Source of the DNA: RGIG4140 sp045635565
Lineage (GTDB): Bacteria; Pseudomonadota; Alphaproteobacteria; CAAHEQ01; UBA3637
Length of the DNA stretch: 64,000 nucleotides
Direction: 5' to 3'
Assembly: GCA_045635565.1 (NCBI GenBank)
Contig: JAZTVX010000044.1
Span: 1 to 64,000 of the forward strand
Shown in pieces: positions 54,960 to 64,000 of this stretch; positions within the stretch are counted from its first letter, which is position 1; each line of letters begins with the position of its first letter. Below the pieces are notes generated by a model. That model was not told the origin of the DNA, ran no database searches, and worked only from the letters and a program-made list of their open reading frames with translations. A program made the translations under genes and the position numbers.

Positions 54960-56291
54960 TTATTTTTCGTTATAGATAAAAGTCGGTTCTTTTTTGTCTG
55001 TAATGGTTTCTCTATCGATAATAACTTCTTTTAAATTATCCATATTCGGTAATTGATACATCAAATCCATTAAGACATTTTCCATGATAGAACGTAAACC
55101 TCGAGCACCTGTTTTTCGTTCGATGGCTTTTTGGGCAATGGCTTGACAGGCTTCGTCAGTCAAGGTTAATTGAACGTTATCCATTTTACACAATGCTTGA
55201 TATTGCTTAACAAGTGCATTCTTGGGTTCTTTTAAAATACGAACAAGAGCCTCTTTATCCAATTCTTCCAAACTGACAATGACCGGTAATCGACCGATAA
55301 ATTCCGGTATTAAACCATATTTCAATAAATCTGTTGGTTCCAGTTTTTCCAATAATTCAGTAATGTTCCTTTCTTCTCCCGAAGATGTGTTTGAACCAAA
55401 ACCAATGGAATATTCGGCTTCCCGTCGTTCAATGACTTTTTCTAATCCTGCAAAAGCTCCGCCACAAATAAACAAAATATTTTGTGTATTGACTTTAATA
55501 TATTCCTGATTGGGATGTTTGCGTCCACCTTGTGGTGGTAATGAGGCAACTGTTCCTTCAATCAATTTTAACAGGGCTTGTTGAACACCTTCTCCCGATA
55601 CATCTCTGGTAATGGATGGACCATCTGATTTGCGTGAAATTTTATCAATTTCATCGATATAAATAATCCCTTTTTCAGCCCGTTTTACATCGTAATTGGC
55701 ATTTTGAAGCAGTTTTAAAACAACATTTTCGACATCTTCCCCAACATAACCTGCTTCAGTCAACGTCGTGGCATCGGCAATGGCAAACGGAACATCCAGT
55801 GTTTTGGCTAATGTCTTTGCTAACAACGTTTTTCCACTGCCGGTTGGTCCCAATAACAAAACATTTGATTTTTCAATTTCAACATCATTTGTTCCATTGC
55901 CGGAAAGTAATCGTTTGTAATGGTTATAAACTGATACCGATAAAATCTTTTTGGCTTGATTTTGCCCGATAACATATTCATCTAGAATTTTATGTAATTC
56001 TTGAGGCTTTTTTAAATTTTGAAGTGATAATTCTGTTTCAATTACTTGTTCCGGTGTTTGTTCAACCTGTTCGGCAAACGTATTTTTTGAACCGGTTGTT
56101 TTTGTTCCATCACCTTTTATCATGCCTTTGCATAAATCGATACATTCATCACAAATAAAAACCATTTGACTTTTACCCGATGGTCCTTTAATTGGTTTGC
56201 CGGAAATCAAACTGCGAACTTCATTTTGACTTTTGTTACAAAATGAACATCTTAAATTAGTATTTGTTGTGTTTGTATCATCTTTTATCAT
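54960..56291 (-). CDS. clpX: ATP-dependent Clp protease ATPase subunit ClpX
   Basis: The product is 443 residues. An N-terminal zinc domain (C15-x2-C18 in RCSFCNKSQ, then CDECIDLC) is followed by the AAA+ core with GPTGSGKTLLAKTLAK, YIDEIDKI and the IGF loop for ClpP docking (YSIGFGS region). RKTGARGLRSIMEN is the sensor 2 motif. ClpX unfolds substrates and feeds them to ClpP, whose gene is just upstream. A short N-terminal extension (DDTNTTNTN) precedes the zinc domain. Confidence 0.97.
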   Translation of the reverse strand: MIKDDTNTTNTNLRCSFCNKSQNEVRSLISGKPIKGPSGKSQMVFICDECIDLCKGMIKGDGTKTTGSKNTFAEQVEQTPEQVIETELSLQNLKKPQELHKILDEYVIGQNQAKKILSVSVYNHYKRLLSGNGTNDVEIEKSNVLLLGPTGSGKTLLAKTLAKTLDVPFAIADATTLTEAGYVGEDVENVVLKLLQNANYDVKRAEKGIIYIDEIDKISRKSDGPSITRDVSGEGVQQALLKLIEGTVASLPPQGGRKHPNQEYIKVNTQNILFICGGAFAGLEKVIERREAEYSIGFGSNTSSGEERNITELLEKLEPTDLLKYGLIPEFIGRLPVIVSLEELDKEALVRILKEPKNALVKQYQALCKMDNVQLTLTDEACQAIAQKAIERKTGARGLRSIMENVLMDLMYQLPNMDNLKEVIIDRETITDKKEPTFIYNEK

Positions 56292-56330
56292 TTGTTTCCC
56301 TTGCTTGTATCATCAGCGTTGAATGAATGT

Positions 56331-56945
56331 TTATAACGGACGAGAAGTAATGACTTCATCAATCAAACCGAATTTTTTGGCTTCTTCGGCTGTCATAAAA
56401 TTATCACGTTCCATAGCTCGTTCAATTGTCGGTAAATCCTGTCCGGTTTGTTCAACATAAATTTGATTTAATCGAGCCTTGATTGATAAAATTTCTTTGG
56501 CATGAATTTCAATGTCTGTGGCTTGACCCTGAAATCCGCCCGACGGTTGGTGTATCATAACACGGGCATTTGGTAAAGCAAAACGCCGGCCCTTTGCACC
56601 ACAACATAGTAACAAACTACCCATCGAGGCGGCTTGTCCCATCACGACCGTTGAAACCGGACACTTGATGTAATTCATCGTATCCAAGATGGCTAAGCCG
56701 GATGTGACAACACCCCCCGGTGAGTTGATATAAAAAGATATTTCTTTTTTGGCGTTTTCTGCTTCTAAAAACAGCAGTTGAGCACAAATTAAACTGGCAA
56801 CCTCGTCATTAACCTGACCTGTTAAAAAGATGATTCGTTCTTTTAACAAACGGGAATAAATATCAAAGGCACGCTCACCTCTGCCGGTTTGTTCAACGAC
56901 AGTCGGTACCAATGTATTTAAAGACGGGGCTATCCATTCACGCAT
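56331..56945 (-). CDS. clpP: ATP-dependent Clp protease proteolytic subunit
   Basis: The product is 204 residues. The catalytic Ser is S107 in MGQAASMGS and the His is H132 in RVMIHQPSGG, with INSPGGVVTSGLAI as the substrate loop. It forms the two-ring protease chamber served by ClpX. It lies between tig and clpX on the same strand, with a hairpin between it and tig. Confidence 0.97.
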   Translation of the reverse strand: MREWIAPSLNTLVPTVVEQTGRGERAFDIYSRLLKERIIFLTGQVNDEVASLICAQLLFLEAENAKKEISFYINSPGGVVTSGLAILDTMNYIKCPVSTVVMGQAASMGSLLLCCGAKGRRFALPNARVMIHQPSGGFQGQATDIEIHAKEILSIKARLNQIYVEQTGQDLPTIERAMERDNFMTAEEAKKFGLIDEVITSRPL

Positions 56946-56971
56946 TTTAACTCCTGTTTTTTGAAATGTTA

Positions 56972-56994
56972 AAAGAGGGAGGTTATCCCTCTTT
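56972..56994 (-). terminator. Hairpin between tig and clpP
   Basis: AAAGAGGGA (56972-56980) and TCCCTCTTT (56986-56994), loop GGTTA. On the minus strand TTTT follows, so it would attenuate readthrough from tig into clpP rather than fully stop it. Confidence 0.65.
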
Positions 56995-56996
56995 CA

Positions 56997-58328
56997 TTAT
57001 TTTGTTTTTGTTTTTTTTGCTTCGTCAGGATTATAAGCATATAATTCTTCGGCAGTCATTTTCTTTTCGACTGTTTGAACAACGCTTAAAATATGATCGA
57101 CAACTTTTTCTTCAAACATCGGGGCTTTCAAAGCATCCAATGCTTGAGGATTTTTTTGATAGTATTCAAAGACGACTTTTTCTTGTCCCGGATAACGACG
57201 GGCTTCTGCCATAACGGCATTTGTCAAATCTTCTTTAGATAACGTGATTTTGTTTTCATTGGCAACTTCTGCCAACAATAAACCTAAGCGAACACGACGT
57301 TCGGCAATTTGACGATATTCTGCCTTTAAATCCTCTTCAGATTTGGATTTTTCATCTTCATCGAGTTGATTATTTTTCTTGGCTTCTTCAAATTGCTTCC
57401 AAATGGCATCAAATTCCATATCAACCATGCCTTGAGGAACATCAAAAGAATGTGCTTCTGCCAAAGCATCTAACAATGCTCGTTTTGTGTGCATACGTGC
57501 GATATTGGCATATTCTTTGTTCAATTCCGTTTTAATCATGTCTTTTAACGCATCCAATGAATCAGAACCGAATGTTTTAGCCAATTCATCGTTCATTTCT
57601 GGTGTTTTGTATTTGCGTAATTCTTTGATATCAACTTTGAATAAGGCTTTTTTACCAGCTAAATCTTTGGCATGGTAATTTTCAGGGAATGTGACGTTAA
57701 CATCAACTTTTTCACCGATTTTATGACCGGTTAATTGGTCTTCAAATCCCGGGATGAATGTGTTGGAACCTAAATCAAGGTAGTAATCTTTGCCTGTACC
57801 ACCTTTAAATTCTTCACCGTCGATAGAACCGACGAAATCAATAACAATAACGTCCCCTGTTTTTGTTTCACGGTCTTCATTGATGATTTCCGTTGTTTTA
57901 CGAGCGTTTGCTAATTTTTCCAAAGCGGCATCGATTTCTTTATCCGTTGCTTCACTAACGATTTTTTCAATGGATAATGTTTTAAAATCAACCGGTTGGA
58001 TTTCCGGTAATGATTCAACGTCAATTGTGTATTCAATGTCTTTACCGTCTTCAAATGTTTTGATTTCAACTTTCGGTCTTAATGCTGGACGGATTTTGTT
58101 TTCTTCAAATGTTTTTTCTGTATATGTTTGAATCAATTCATCTAAAACTTCACCTTTAACGGCATTTGCGTATTTGGAGCGAATGATATTTAACGGGGCT
58201 TGACCCGGACGAAAACCTTGAATCTTGGCTTCTTTGCGAATTTCTTCTAACTTAGCAGTTTGTTTGTCCGTAAATTCTTTTGCGGGAATAACAACCGTAA
58301 AAGAATGAGCTAACTTATTTTTTGTCAT
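56997..58328 (-). CDS. tig: Trigger factor
   Basis: The product is 443 residues. The ribosome-binding N-domain contains a signature variant of GFRPGKxP (IQGFRPGQAPLNIIRSKY). The FKBP-type prolyl isomerase domain (about 150-240) has GDVIVIDFVGSIDGEEFKGG and FIPGFEDQL. The C-terminal arms are helical and highly charged (DEDEKSKSEEDLK). It is the first chaperone to meet nascent chains at the ribosome. It heads the tig-clpP-clpX-lon cluster. Confidence 0.96.
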   Translation of the reverse strand: MTKNKLAHSFTVVIPAKEFTDKQTAKLEEIRKEAKIQGFRPGQAPLNIIRSKYANAVKGEVLDELIQTYTEKTFEENKIRPALRPKVEIKTFEDGKDIEYTIDVESLPEIQPVDFKTLSIEKIVSEATDKEIDAALEKLANARKTTEIINEDRETKTGDVIVIDFVGSIDGEEFKGGTGKDYYLDLGSNTFIPGFEDQLTGHKIGEKVDVNVTFPENYHAKDLAGKKALFKVDIKELRKYKTPEMNDELAKTFGSDSLDALKDMIKTELNKEYANIARMHTKRALLDALAEAHSFDVPQGMVDMEFDAIWKQFEEAKKNNQLDEDEKSKSEEDLKAEYRQIAERRVRLGLLLAEVANENKITLSKEDLTNAVMAEARRYPGQEKVVFEYYQKNPQALDALKAPMFEEKVVDHILSVVQTVEKKMTAEELYAYNPDEAKKTKTK

Positions 58329-58358
58329 AACTTAAAAATCCTTTTTATATCTAAAAAA

Positions 58359-58441
58359 TGGTGCGGGCGAAGAGACTCGAACTCCCACGCTTTTGGCAAC
58401 GGCTTCTAAGACCGTCGTGTCTACCATTCCACCACGCCCGC
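58359..58441 (-). tRNA. tRNA-Leu (TAG anticodon)
   Basis: The minus strand reads GCGGGCGTGGTGGAATGG at the 5' end, anticodon loop CTTAGAA (anticodon TAG), a class II variable arm (GTTGCCAAAAGCGTG region), T-arm GAGTTCGAGTC and acceptor CGCCCGC with an encoded CCA. The 83 bases include CCA. It lies just upstream of tig on the same strand. Confidence 0.95.
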
Positions 58442-58540
58442 TCGCTTGCGAGTAATCATATAACACATTTTTTTTAAAATTAAAAGTGTTTTTGCTTATT
58501 TTTTTGAAAAAAAATTATTTTTTAATTGTAGTAAAGTAAC

Positions 58541-59146
58541 TTACTGTTTTTTTTCTTTTTTCAATAATGCTAATCCGATTTGATATGTTTCTTTTCTCAA
58601 CGTTTCATCTTCAATACAATCCGTTTTTTCTTTAAGTGATTTTAATTCTTTTGGTAATGGCTTGCGTTGAGAGATAGTGGGTTCCGGTGTCGGAAAATGC
58701 AATTTTCCCTGCATGATATGAATTTTTGAAACAGCCGGATAACCAAAAAATGTATTGATTTTTTCAATAATAATCGGTTTTTGGTGTTCAAATAAAACGG
58801 CAAAAGCCCCACCGGCACTTTTGACATGTAGTGTTCCGTTCGTACGTGTGTCTTTTTCAAACGTTAATTTTTCGGGGCGAATGCCTTTGGCAATGTGCTC
58901 TCCGACAATATCAATCCATGATTCAATAATATCTACACCGGCAAACCCTCTCGCTCCGAGGACGGCTTTGGCAATGAAGCGGATTTCTTTTGTTAAACGC
59001 TCGGGGCCTTCAAACGTTCTTTTGCGAAACCCTTGTGCATCATGAAAATCATCACCTTTGTCATGTGCCGTTTCATCAGGACTATAATTATCCGATGAAT
59101 TTTTAATACGTTTTTTGGGTTTAATAATGCGATGTGATATAGCCAT
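58541..59146 (-). CDS. dciA: DUF721/DciA-family protein
   Basis: The product is 201 residues from the ATG at 59146, which sits 1 base after the tgt stop codon and is probably coupled to it; the longer frame to 59191 overlaps tgt. After a basic N-terminus (HRIIKPKKRIKN) comes the DUF721 domain (about 75-150) with WIDIVGEHIAKGIRPEKL and LHVKSAGGAFAVLFEHQKP. DciA helps load the replicative helicase DnaB in bacteria lacking DnaC/DnaI. The long C-terminal tail is Glu/Lys-rich. Confidence 0.8.
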   Translation of the reverse strand: MAISHRIIKPKKRIKNSSDNYSPDETAHDKGDDFHDAQGFRKRTFEGPERLTKEIRFIAKAVLGARGFAGVDIIESWIDIVGEHIAKGIRPEKLTFEKDTRTNGTLHVKSAGGAFAVLFEHQKPIIIEKINTFFGYPAVSKIHIMQGKLHFPTPEPTISQRKPLPKELKSLKEKTDCIEDETLRKETYQIGLALLKKEKKQ

Positions 59147-59147
59147 T

Positions 59148-60263
59148 TTACATTTTTCGGTCGTTTTTATATTTTTCCATAAATTCATCATGAAAGGCTG
59201 TGTAGCGATTTTCAGAAATAGCTGTTCTGATTTGCTTCATCAGATTTTCATAAAAATGAATGTTATGTGTTGTCAATAATATACTACCCAAAATTTCACC
59301 GGCACGGAATAAATGATGAATATATCCACGGGTGTAATTTTGACAAGCAGGACATGTGCATTCAGCATCAATCGGTTCGTGGCTATCAATATGACAAGCG
59401 TTTCGCATATTTAAAACACCATGCGATGTAAAGGCTTGTCCTGTGCGACCGGAACGTGACGGCATTACGCAGTCAAACATATCAACACCTCGATGAACAG
59501 CACCGACAATATCCGAGGGGCGACCGACTCCCATTAAATAACGGGGTTTGTCGTTCGGTAAGTTGCAGGCCGTATAGTCTAATACCTGAAACATAATTTC
59601 TTGTCCTTCACCAACGGCTAAACCACCAATAGCATATCCGTCAAAACCGATATCGGTTAATGCTTGAATAGATTGTTTGCGTAAATCTTCAAACATACCC
59701 CCTTGAACGATTCCGAATAATCCATAACCATCTCGGTCGATAAAGGCTTCTTTAGACCGTTTTTCCCAACGCATAGATCGTTCCATGGATTTTTGAACAA
59801 CTTTGTATTCAGCCGGATATTTGACACATTCATCAAATGCCATTGTGATGTTGGAATCAAGTAAATATTGAATTTCCATTGACCGTTCGGGGGATAAAAA
59901 GTGTTTGGCCCCATCAATATGAGAATGGAAGGTTACCCCTTCTTCCGTAATTTTGCGTAAAGCAGATAAACTCATAACTTGAAAACCACCCGAATCGGTT
60001 AAAATCGGTCCGTTCCAGTTCATAAAACGATGTAAACCGCCAAAAGATGCGACCCGTTCGGCCGTTGGTCGTAACATGAGATGATACGTATTTCCCAAGA
60101 TAATCTCGGCCCCTGTTGCTTTGACGGATTCTGGTGTCATGGCTTTGACCGTGCCAACCGTGCCGACCGGCATGAATGCCGGTGTCTGAACTGTGCCGTG
60201 TGCTGTATGGAGTATTCCACAACGGGCTTTTTGGTGAGTTGCTTCAATTTTAAATTTTAACAT
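59148..60263 (-). CDS. tgt: Queuine tRNA-ribosyltransferase
   Basis: The product is 371 residues from the ATG at 60263; a TTG at 60269 is also in frame. It exchanges guanine for preQ1 at position 34 of GUN-anticodon tRNAs. The nucleophile region is ILTDSGGFQVMSLS, the second catalytic Asp lies in the DCVMPSRSGRTGQAFT region, and zinc ligands are in CTCPACQNYTRGYIHHL. It precedes dciA. Confidence 0.96.
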   Translation of the reverse strand: MLKFKIEATHQKARCGILHTAHGTVQTPAFMPVGTVGTVKAMTPESVKATGAEIILGNTYHLMLRPTAERVASFGGLHRFMNWNGPILTDSGGFQVMSLSALRKITEEGVTFHSHIDGAKHFLSPERSMEIQYLLDSNITMAFDECVKYPAEYKVVQKSMERSMRWEKRSKEAFIDRDGYGLFGIVQGGMFEDLRKQSIQALTDIGFDGYAIGGLAVGEGQEIMFQVLDYTACNLPNDKPRYLMGVGRPSDIVGAVHRGVDMFDCVMPSRSGRTGQAFTSHGVLNMRNACHIDSHEPIDAECTCPACQNYTRGYIHHLFRAGEILGSILLTTHNIHFYENLMKQIRTAISENRYTAFHDEFMEKYKNDRKM

Positions 60264-60336
60264 GGACAAATTGTTCTTTCTGTGTTAAAGTGTGTTCAAA
60301 TTTCGTGCATGATAACATATTGAAGGAATAATTTCA

Positions 60337-61089
60337 ATGAAAAAAGAAAAAAAGAAAGGTTTTTGGCATAATGCTTCCGGTTTATTTTGGGCATTTGTAT
60401 TGGCTATGGGGATAAGAGCATTTTGGTTTGAACCGTATAACATTCCGTCTGGTTCTATGATACCGACGTTGTTGATTGGTGATTATTTGTTTATTACGAA
60501 ATATGATTATGGATATTCACGACATTCATTTCCTTTTTCATTACCGATTATTCCAAAAGGACGTATTTTTGATACAATGCCGCAACAAGGCGATGTGGTT
60601 GTTTTTCGTATGACTCCGGAAATACAGCCCCAGTTGCCGACGTCGATTGATTACATTAAACGGGTTATTGCATTGCCGGGGGATACTGTTCAAATAAAAG
60701 AAGGCAGATTGTATATCAATGATAAATTGGTTGAACGGGAACTTATCGGTATGGAAAAAATGGTAAATGAAAAAGGTCAGGAAATGACGTATCACAAATA
60801 TATTGAAACACTACCGAATGGCGTCCAACATGCAATTTATGAAATTAACGATGAATTAAAAGCAGATAATACGGATAAAGTAACCATTCCGAACGGTTAT
60901 TTTTTTGCGATGGGTGATAATCGTGATAATTCGTTAGATAGCCGTTTTTTCGGTGCTGTTCCATTGGTTAATTTGGAAGGTAAAGCACGTTTTATATTTT
61001 ATTCGAATAACGGGAGTGGTTATTTTTGGCAATTATGGAAATGGAATCAATTTATTCGGTGGGAACGCCTGATGGATAAGATTAAATGA
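60337..61089 (+). CDS. lepB: Signal peptidase I
   Basis: The product is 250 residues. An N-terminal membrane anchor (about 12-30, SGLFWAFVLAMGIRAFW) is followed by the catalytic Ser S40 in IPSGSMIPTL and general-base Lys K108 in DYIKRVIALPGD. GDNRDNSLDSRFFG is box E. It cleaves signal peptides of exported proteins at the inner membrane. The gap to the divergent tgt is 73 bases. It heads the operon lepB-rnc-era-recO. AAGGA lies 9 bases before the ATG. Confidence 0.96.
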   Translation: MKKEKKKGFWHNASGLFWAFVLAMGIRAFWFEPYNIPSGSMIPTLLIGDYLFITKYDYGYSRHSFPFSLPIIPKGRIFDTMPQQGDVVVFRMTPEIQPQLPTSIDYIKRVIALPGDTVQIKEGRLYINDKLVERELIGMEKMVNEKGQEMTYHKYIETLPNGVQHAIYEINDELKADNTDKVTIPNGYFFAMGDNRDNSLDSRFFGAVPLVNLEGKARFIFYSNNGSGYFWQLWKWNQFIRWERLMDKIK

Positions 61090-61096
61090 GGTTTGT

Positions 61097-61753
61097 ATGA
61101 ATGATACGTTTCTGCCGACAAATTTAAGTCAGATATCTCCTTTGTATAAAAAAGCATTTACTTTGGCACATCACAATAAAAAAGCCTCTTATGAACGGTT
61201 GGAATTTTTAGGGGACAGAGTTTTGGGTTTAATTATTGCTGAATTGTTATACAAACATTTTCCGTCTGAAAAAGAAGGAACATGGGCTATGCGTTTTACA
61301 CGGCTTGTGTGTGAACAAACATTGGCAAATATTGCTCGGGAAATCGGTTTGCCCGAACGATTGATTACGCAAGATGATTCATTAAGAGATAATAATTCAA
61401 TTTTGGCTGATGTAGTGGAAGCATTTATTGCTGCTTTGTATTTGGATAAAGGGATGGCATCTGCTAAAGCCTTTGTACAAAGATATTGGTTGCCTCTTTT
61501 GTTGCAACCACAAGATAAAATCAAAGATTCAAAATCGGCTTTACAGGAATGGGCTCAAAAAAATAAACATTGTTTACCTGAATATCATTTGATTGCCTGT
61601 AGAGGACCGGATCATGCTCCTCAATTTGAAATGGAAGTTCGTGTTGCCGATTCTTTCATGGTACGGGCAATCGGTTCATCTAAAAAAGAAGCCGAGCAAA
61701 AAGCAGCCGATGAATTGCTAAAACAATTGCCTTTTTCACATAATCAAAAATAA
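61097..61753 (+). CDS. rnc: Ribonuclease III
   Basis: The product is 218 residues. The catalytic helix YERLEFLGDRVLGLIIAELLY and DVVEAFIAALYLDKG give the acidic metal site. A double-stranded RNA-binding domain closes the protein (SALQEWAQKN ... SSKKEAEQKAADELLKQL). It processes rRNA and degrades structured RNAs. It lies 7 bases after lepB and 11 bases before era. Confidence 0.97.
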   Translation: MNDTFLPTNLSQISPLYKKAFTLAHHNKKASYERLEFLGDRVLGLIIAELLYKHFPSEKEGTWAMRFTRLVCEQTLANIAREIGLPERLITQDDSLRDNNSILADVVEAFIAALYLDKGMASAKAFVQRYWLPLLLQPQDKIKDSKSALQEWAQKNKHCLPEYHLIACRGPDHAPQFEMEVRVADSFMVRAIGSSKKEAEQKAADELLKQLPFSHNQK

Positions 61754-61764
61754 AGGAAATATCT

Positions 61765-62679
61765 ATGACGGAATTTGTAACGGACACACAAAAACAACGG
61801 TTTGGATTTGTCGCTATTTTAGGGGCACCCAATGCCGGTAAATCAACATTGGTTAATCGTTTAATCGGAGCAAAAGTATCGATTGTATCTCCGAAGGTAC
61901 AAACAACCCGTTCCCGTATCAGGGGTATTTTTATCGAAGATGATGTTCAATTGGTTTTGGTTGATACTCCTGGGATTTTTAAAGCCTCTCGTCGATTCGA
62001 TAGAGCCATGGTTGCCTCTGCTTGGACGGAATCAGATGAAACAGATATACGTTTATTAGTTGTCGATGCACAAAAAGGGATGGATAAAAATACGGATGCC
62101 ATTATCACGTCACTTCAAAAGAATAAACAAAAAGCAGTCTTGGTTATCAATAAAATTGATTTAATTTCGAAAGACAAATTGTTGCCGTTGATTGCAACAT
62201 TAAGTCAACGGGGTATCTTTACCGAAACATTTTTGATTTCGGCACAAACGGGTGAAAAAACAGATGAATTAAAACAGTATTTGAAAGAAATGGCTCCGAT
62301 ATCGCCTTGGATGTTTCCAGATGATCAATTATCTGATTTGCCGAATCGGTTATTTGCTGCCGAAATTACACGGGAAAAGATGTTTTTGTTGTTACAGCAG
62401 GAATTACCTTATACTGTTGCTGTTACGACAACCAATTGGGAAGAAAAAGAAAACGGTATTCGTATTGAACAAACCATTTTTGTTGAACGGGCAGGGATTA
62501 AACCGATTGTTGTCGGTAAAGGTGGTTCTATGATTCGTAAAATCGGTGAATCAGCTCGACGAGAATTAACAAAATTATTTGAACAACCTGTACATTTGTT
62601 TTTGACGGTTCGTGTTAAGGAAAATTGGGCAGATGATCCGGCCCGTTTTGCCGAGTGGGGATTGGATTATAACGTTTAA
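61765..62679 (+). CDS. era: GTPase Era
   Basis: The product is 304 residues. G1 GAPNAGKST, G2 TTRSRI, G3 DTPG, G4 NKID and G5 SAQTG are present in order. The C-terminal KH domain (about 205-300) has IVVGKGGSMIRKIGESARREL. Era binds 16S rRNA and helps small-subunit assembly. It is preceded by AAAGGAAA. Confidence 0.97.
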   Translation: MTEFVTDTQKQRFGFVAILGAPNAGKSTLVNRLIGAKVSIVSPKVQTTRSRIRGIFIEDDVQLVLVDTPGIFKASRRFDRAMVASAWTESDETDIRLLVVDAQKGMDKNTDAIITSLQKNKQKAVLVINKIDLISKDKLLPLIATLSQRGIFTETFLISAQTGEKTDELKQYLKEMAPISPWMFPDDQLSDLPNRLFAAEITREKMFLLLQQELPYTVAVTTTNWEEKENGIRIEQTIFVERAGIKPIVVGKGGSMIRKIGESARRELTKLFEQPVHLFLTVRVKENWADDPARFAEWGLDYNV

Positions 62680-62696
62680 AGAAAGAATTGTATCCA

Positions 62697-63407
62697 ATGC
62701 CGATGTTTAAAACGGAAAAAGCCCTTTTATTACATATTCATCCTTTGGGAGAGAGGGCTTTTATGTTATCGGTATTCACATCTGATAAGGGGCGTTATGT
62801 CGGTGTTGTTAAGGCAAAAAAAACAGCAGATATTGCGTCATTGTTGGATGTGCGTTGGCAAGCCCGATTAGAAGAACAAAGTGGGACGTTTTATGTTGAT
62901 AATGCGACATCGGTTGTTATTGATTATTTAGATGATAAAATTCGATTGGCATTGATACAAACGGTTTGTGAGTTATTGCATTGCTTGTTGCCCGAACGCC
63001 AGCCCATGGATGATTTATATCGGGATACGATGAGTTTATTAGATTCATTGGACAGCAATCGAATCATTGTTCACTATGTTGCGTGGGAAATAAAGTTACT
63101 TCAATCTATTGGATTTGGACTTGATTTAACAAGTTGTGCCGGTGGTGGAAATCGATTAGATTTAGCATATGTGTCGCCTAGAACAGGGAGAGCCGTTAGT
63201 CGTGAAAAAGGATTGCCATATCATGATAAATTATTGGAATTACCCCGTTTTATGTGGGATAAGAAAGCATCGGTTACACAGGCAGACATATTGAGTGCAT
63301 TTATCATAACGACTCACTTTTTTACGATTCATGCCGGTATGAAACAATTGCCGATGGCACGTGAACGCCTGATTCATTATGTGACTACTCGGAAATTGTC
63401 TTTTTAA
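62697..63407 (+). CDS. recO: DNA repair protein RecO
   Basis: The product is 236 residues from the ATG at 62697; the frame opens at a TTG (62688), and an ATG at 62703 is also possible. The N-terminal OB domain is recognised by ALLLHIHPLGERAFMLSVFT and the C-terminal domain by LTSCAGGGNRLDLAYVSPRTGRAVS. RecO loads RecA at gaps with RecR. Its 3' end overlaps the convergent GtrA gene by 23 bases. It ends the operon. Confidence 0.9.
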   Translation: MPMFKTEKALLLHIHPLGERAFMLSVFTSDKGRYVGVVKAKKTADIASLLDVRWQARLEEQSGTFYVDNATSVVIDYLDDKIRLALIQTVCELLHCLLPERQPMDDLYRDTMSLLDSLDSNRIIVHYVAWEIKLLQSIGFGLDLTSCAGGGNRLDLAYVSPRTGRAVSREKGLPYHDKLLELPRFMWDKKASVTQADILSAFIITTHFFTIHAGMKQLPMARERLIHYVTTRKLSF

Positions 63408-63819
63408 AAGCCAGTCGTTTGAGAAAAATATAGTTCAAAATAGCAACTATAATCAAACAAATGATTTGTGCCGTATAAGGATTATTGATGAGGAAAGTTG
63501 TTATCAACCATAGCAAAGCCATATTAAAAAGGTAGGAAAGTTCCCAAACGGCTAAGCAACCGATAAATTCCTTGACGTAATTGCCTCTCGTGTTAAAGAC
63601 GTAGAATTTTTGTGTTAAATAACTGTTGAAAGATGACAATATAAAACTCAAAAACAAGGCTGTTTGAGGTAATTCATTTCCTGATAAAAATAAAAAGAGG
63701 GCATATAAGAGATATGAAAAAACCGTGTTATAGCCTCCGACCAAAACAAAGCGTATTTTTTCGGGTAATCGTAGCCAAACACGGTAAATGGACAAATAAA
63801 GGTTAATCACTGTTTTCAT
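63385..63819 (-). CDS. GtrA-family membrane protein
   Basis: The product is 144 residues with four membrane helices: IRFVLVGGYNTVFSYLLYALF, LFLSFILSSFNSYLTQKFYVF, GCLAVWELSYLFNMALLWLI and IICLIIVAILNYIFLKRLAF. The FVLVGGYNT start and NYIFLKRLAF end are the GtrA signatures. Such proteins probably flip undecaprenyl-phosphate-linked sugars for surface glycan modification and often sit beside a glycosyltransferase gene. The likely partner lies beyond the window end (see the next entry). The Shine-Dalgarno is weak. Confidence 0.9.
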   Translation of the reverse strand: MKTVINLYLSIYRVWLRLPEKIRFVLVGGYNTVFSYLLYALFLFLSGNELPQTALFLSFILSSFNSYLTQKFYVFNTRGNYVKEFIGCLAVWELSYLFNMALLWLITTFLINNPYTAQIICLIIVAILNYIFLKRLAFKKTISE

Positions 63820-63893
63820 ACGTCACTTATATTGAAATCCGATATTTTACCAACAGATGACAAGGATAAAAAGATTTGATAAGATATCTTGAA

Positions 63894-64000
63894 CTATCGT
63901 GTGGTGGATAAATGGTCATTTAAGTTTTTATCATTCAAGTTTTTATCGGTTTTTTCTTCCGGTACTTTTGAACCAACACGACTCAACGTTGCACAACATG
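63894..64000 (-). CDS. Probable 3' end of a minus-strand gene
   Basis: On the minus strand a frame is open from the window end to a TAG at 63894-63896 (35 codons, ending DHLSTTR), while the two other frames are closed. The tail is Lys/Asp/Asn-rich. It would lie upstream of the GtrA gene on the same strand, where a glycosyltransferase is common, but nothing in these few residues identifies it. Bases 63820-63893 hold no feature I can name. Confidence 0.4.
   Translation of the reverse strand, partial: CCATLSRVGSKVPEEKTDKNLNDKNLNDHLSTTR

Overview
The window is AT-rich and gene-dense. It looks like a piece of the chromosome of a host-associated, probably anaerobic alphaproteobacterium. The evidence is the stand-alone rpsD, the tig-clpP-clpX-lon order, the tgt-dciA pair, alphaproteobacterial-type UvrA, RmuC and TrkH, and fermentation-type genes (pflA, a formate channel). 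The Cys-rich surface proteins and the pilin leader of the type RSMVEMLGVLAVIG remind me of uncultured gut alphaproteobacteria (RF32-like lineages). That placement is from memory of the families, not from a search.

Left part (1-14.0 kb): the 3' end of a large Cys-rich protein, a small VirB2/TrbC-like pilin gene on the opposite strand, then a compact type IVb pilus operon of the R64 thin-pilus type. Its order is an unknown secreted protein, a PilL/TcpQ lipoprotein, PilN secretin, PilO2, PilP, PilQ ATPase and PilR platform. No pilin or prepilin peptidase lies in the operon. A YwqK-like MORN-repeat protein and a lipoprotein carrying the same Cys module as the first gene follow. A prepilin-like protein with a long Cys-rich C-terminal part sits separately at 33.9-35.3 kb and is the best candidate pilus subunit or tip protein here.

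Middle (14-48.5 kb): tRNA-Gln, alr-rmuC, a DUF3108-like protein with an HEXXH membrane protein, a giant AsmA-family protein, TrkH, and the operon tatD-like/tcdA/uvrD. Next come two unknown proteins (one with near-identical 71-residue tandem repeats), a flavodoxin-like FMN reductase behind an AT-rich control region, a three-copy 133-bp palindromic repeat array, the Cys-rich pilin, uup/pflA, uvrA, two GNAT-type proteins, an AlkD-like repair protein, rpsD, a nucleotidase/P-loop kinase/phosphodiesterase run, and a formate channel.

Right part (48.6-64 kb): two large unknown paralogues in tandem, each behind a copy of the same promoter. They are followed by lon, clpX, clpP and tig (proteostasis), tRNA-Leu, dciA-tgt, the divergent lepB-rnc-era-recO operon, a GtrA-family membrane protein, and probably the last codons of another minus-strand gene.

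The least explained material is the split pilus system with Cys-rich adhesin-like partners, the twin paralogues with duplicated promoters, the repeat protein, and a Phe/Tyr-rich leader-like ORF inside a structured RNA near 42.7 kb.
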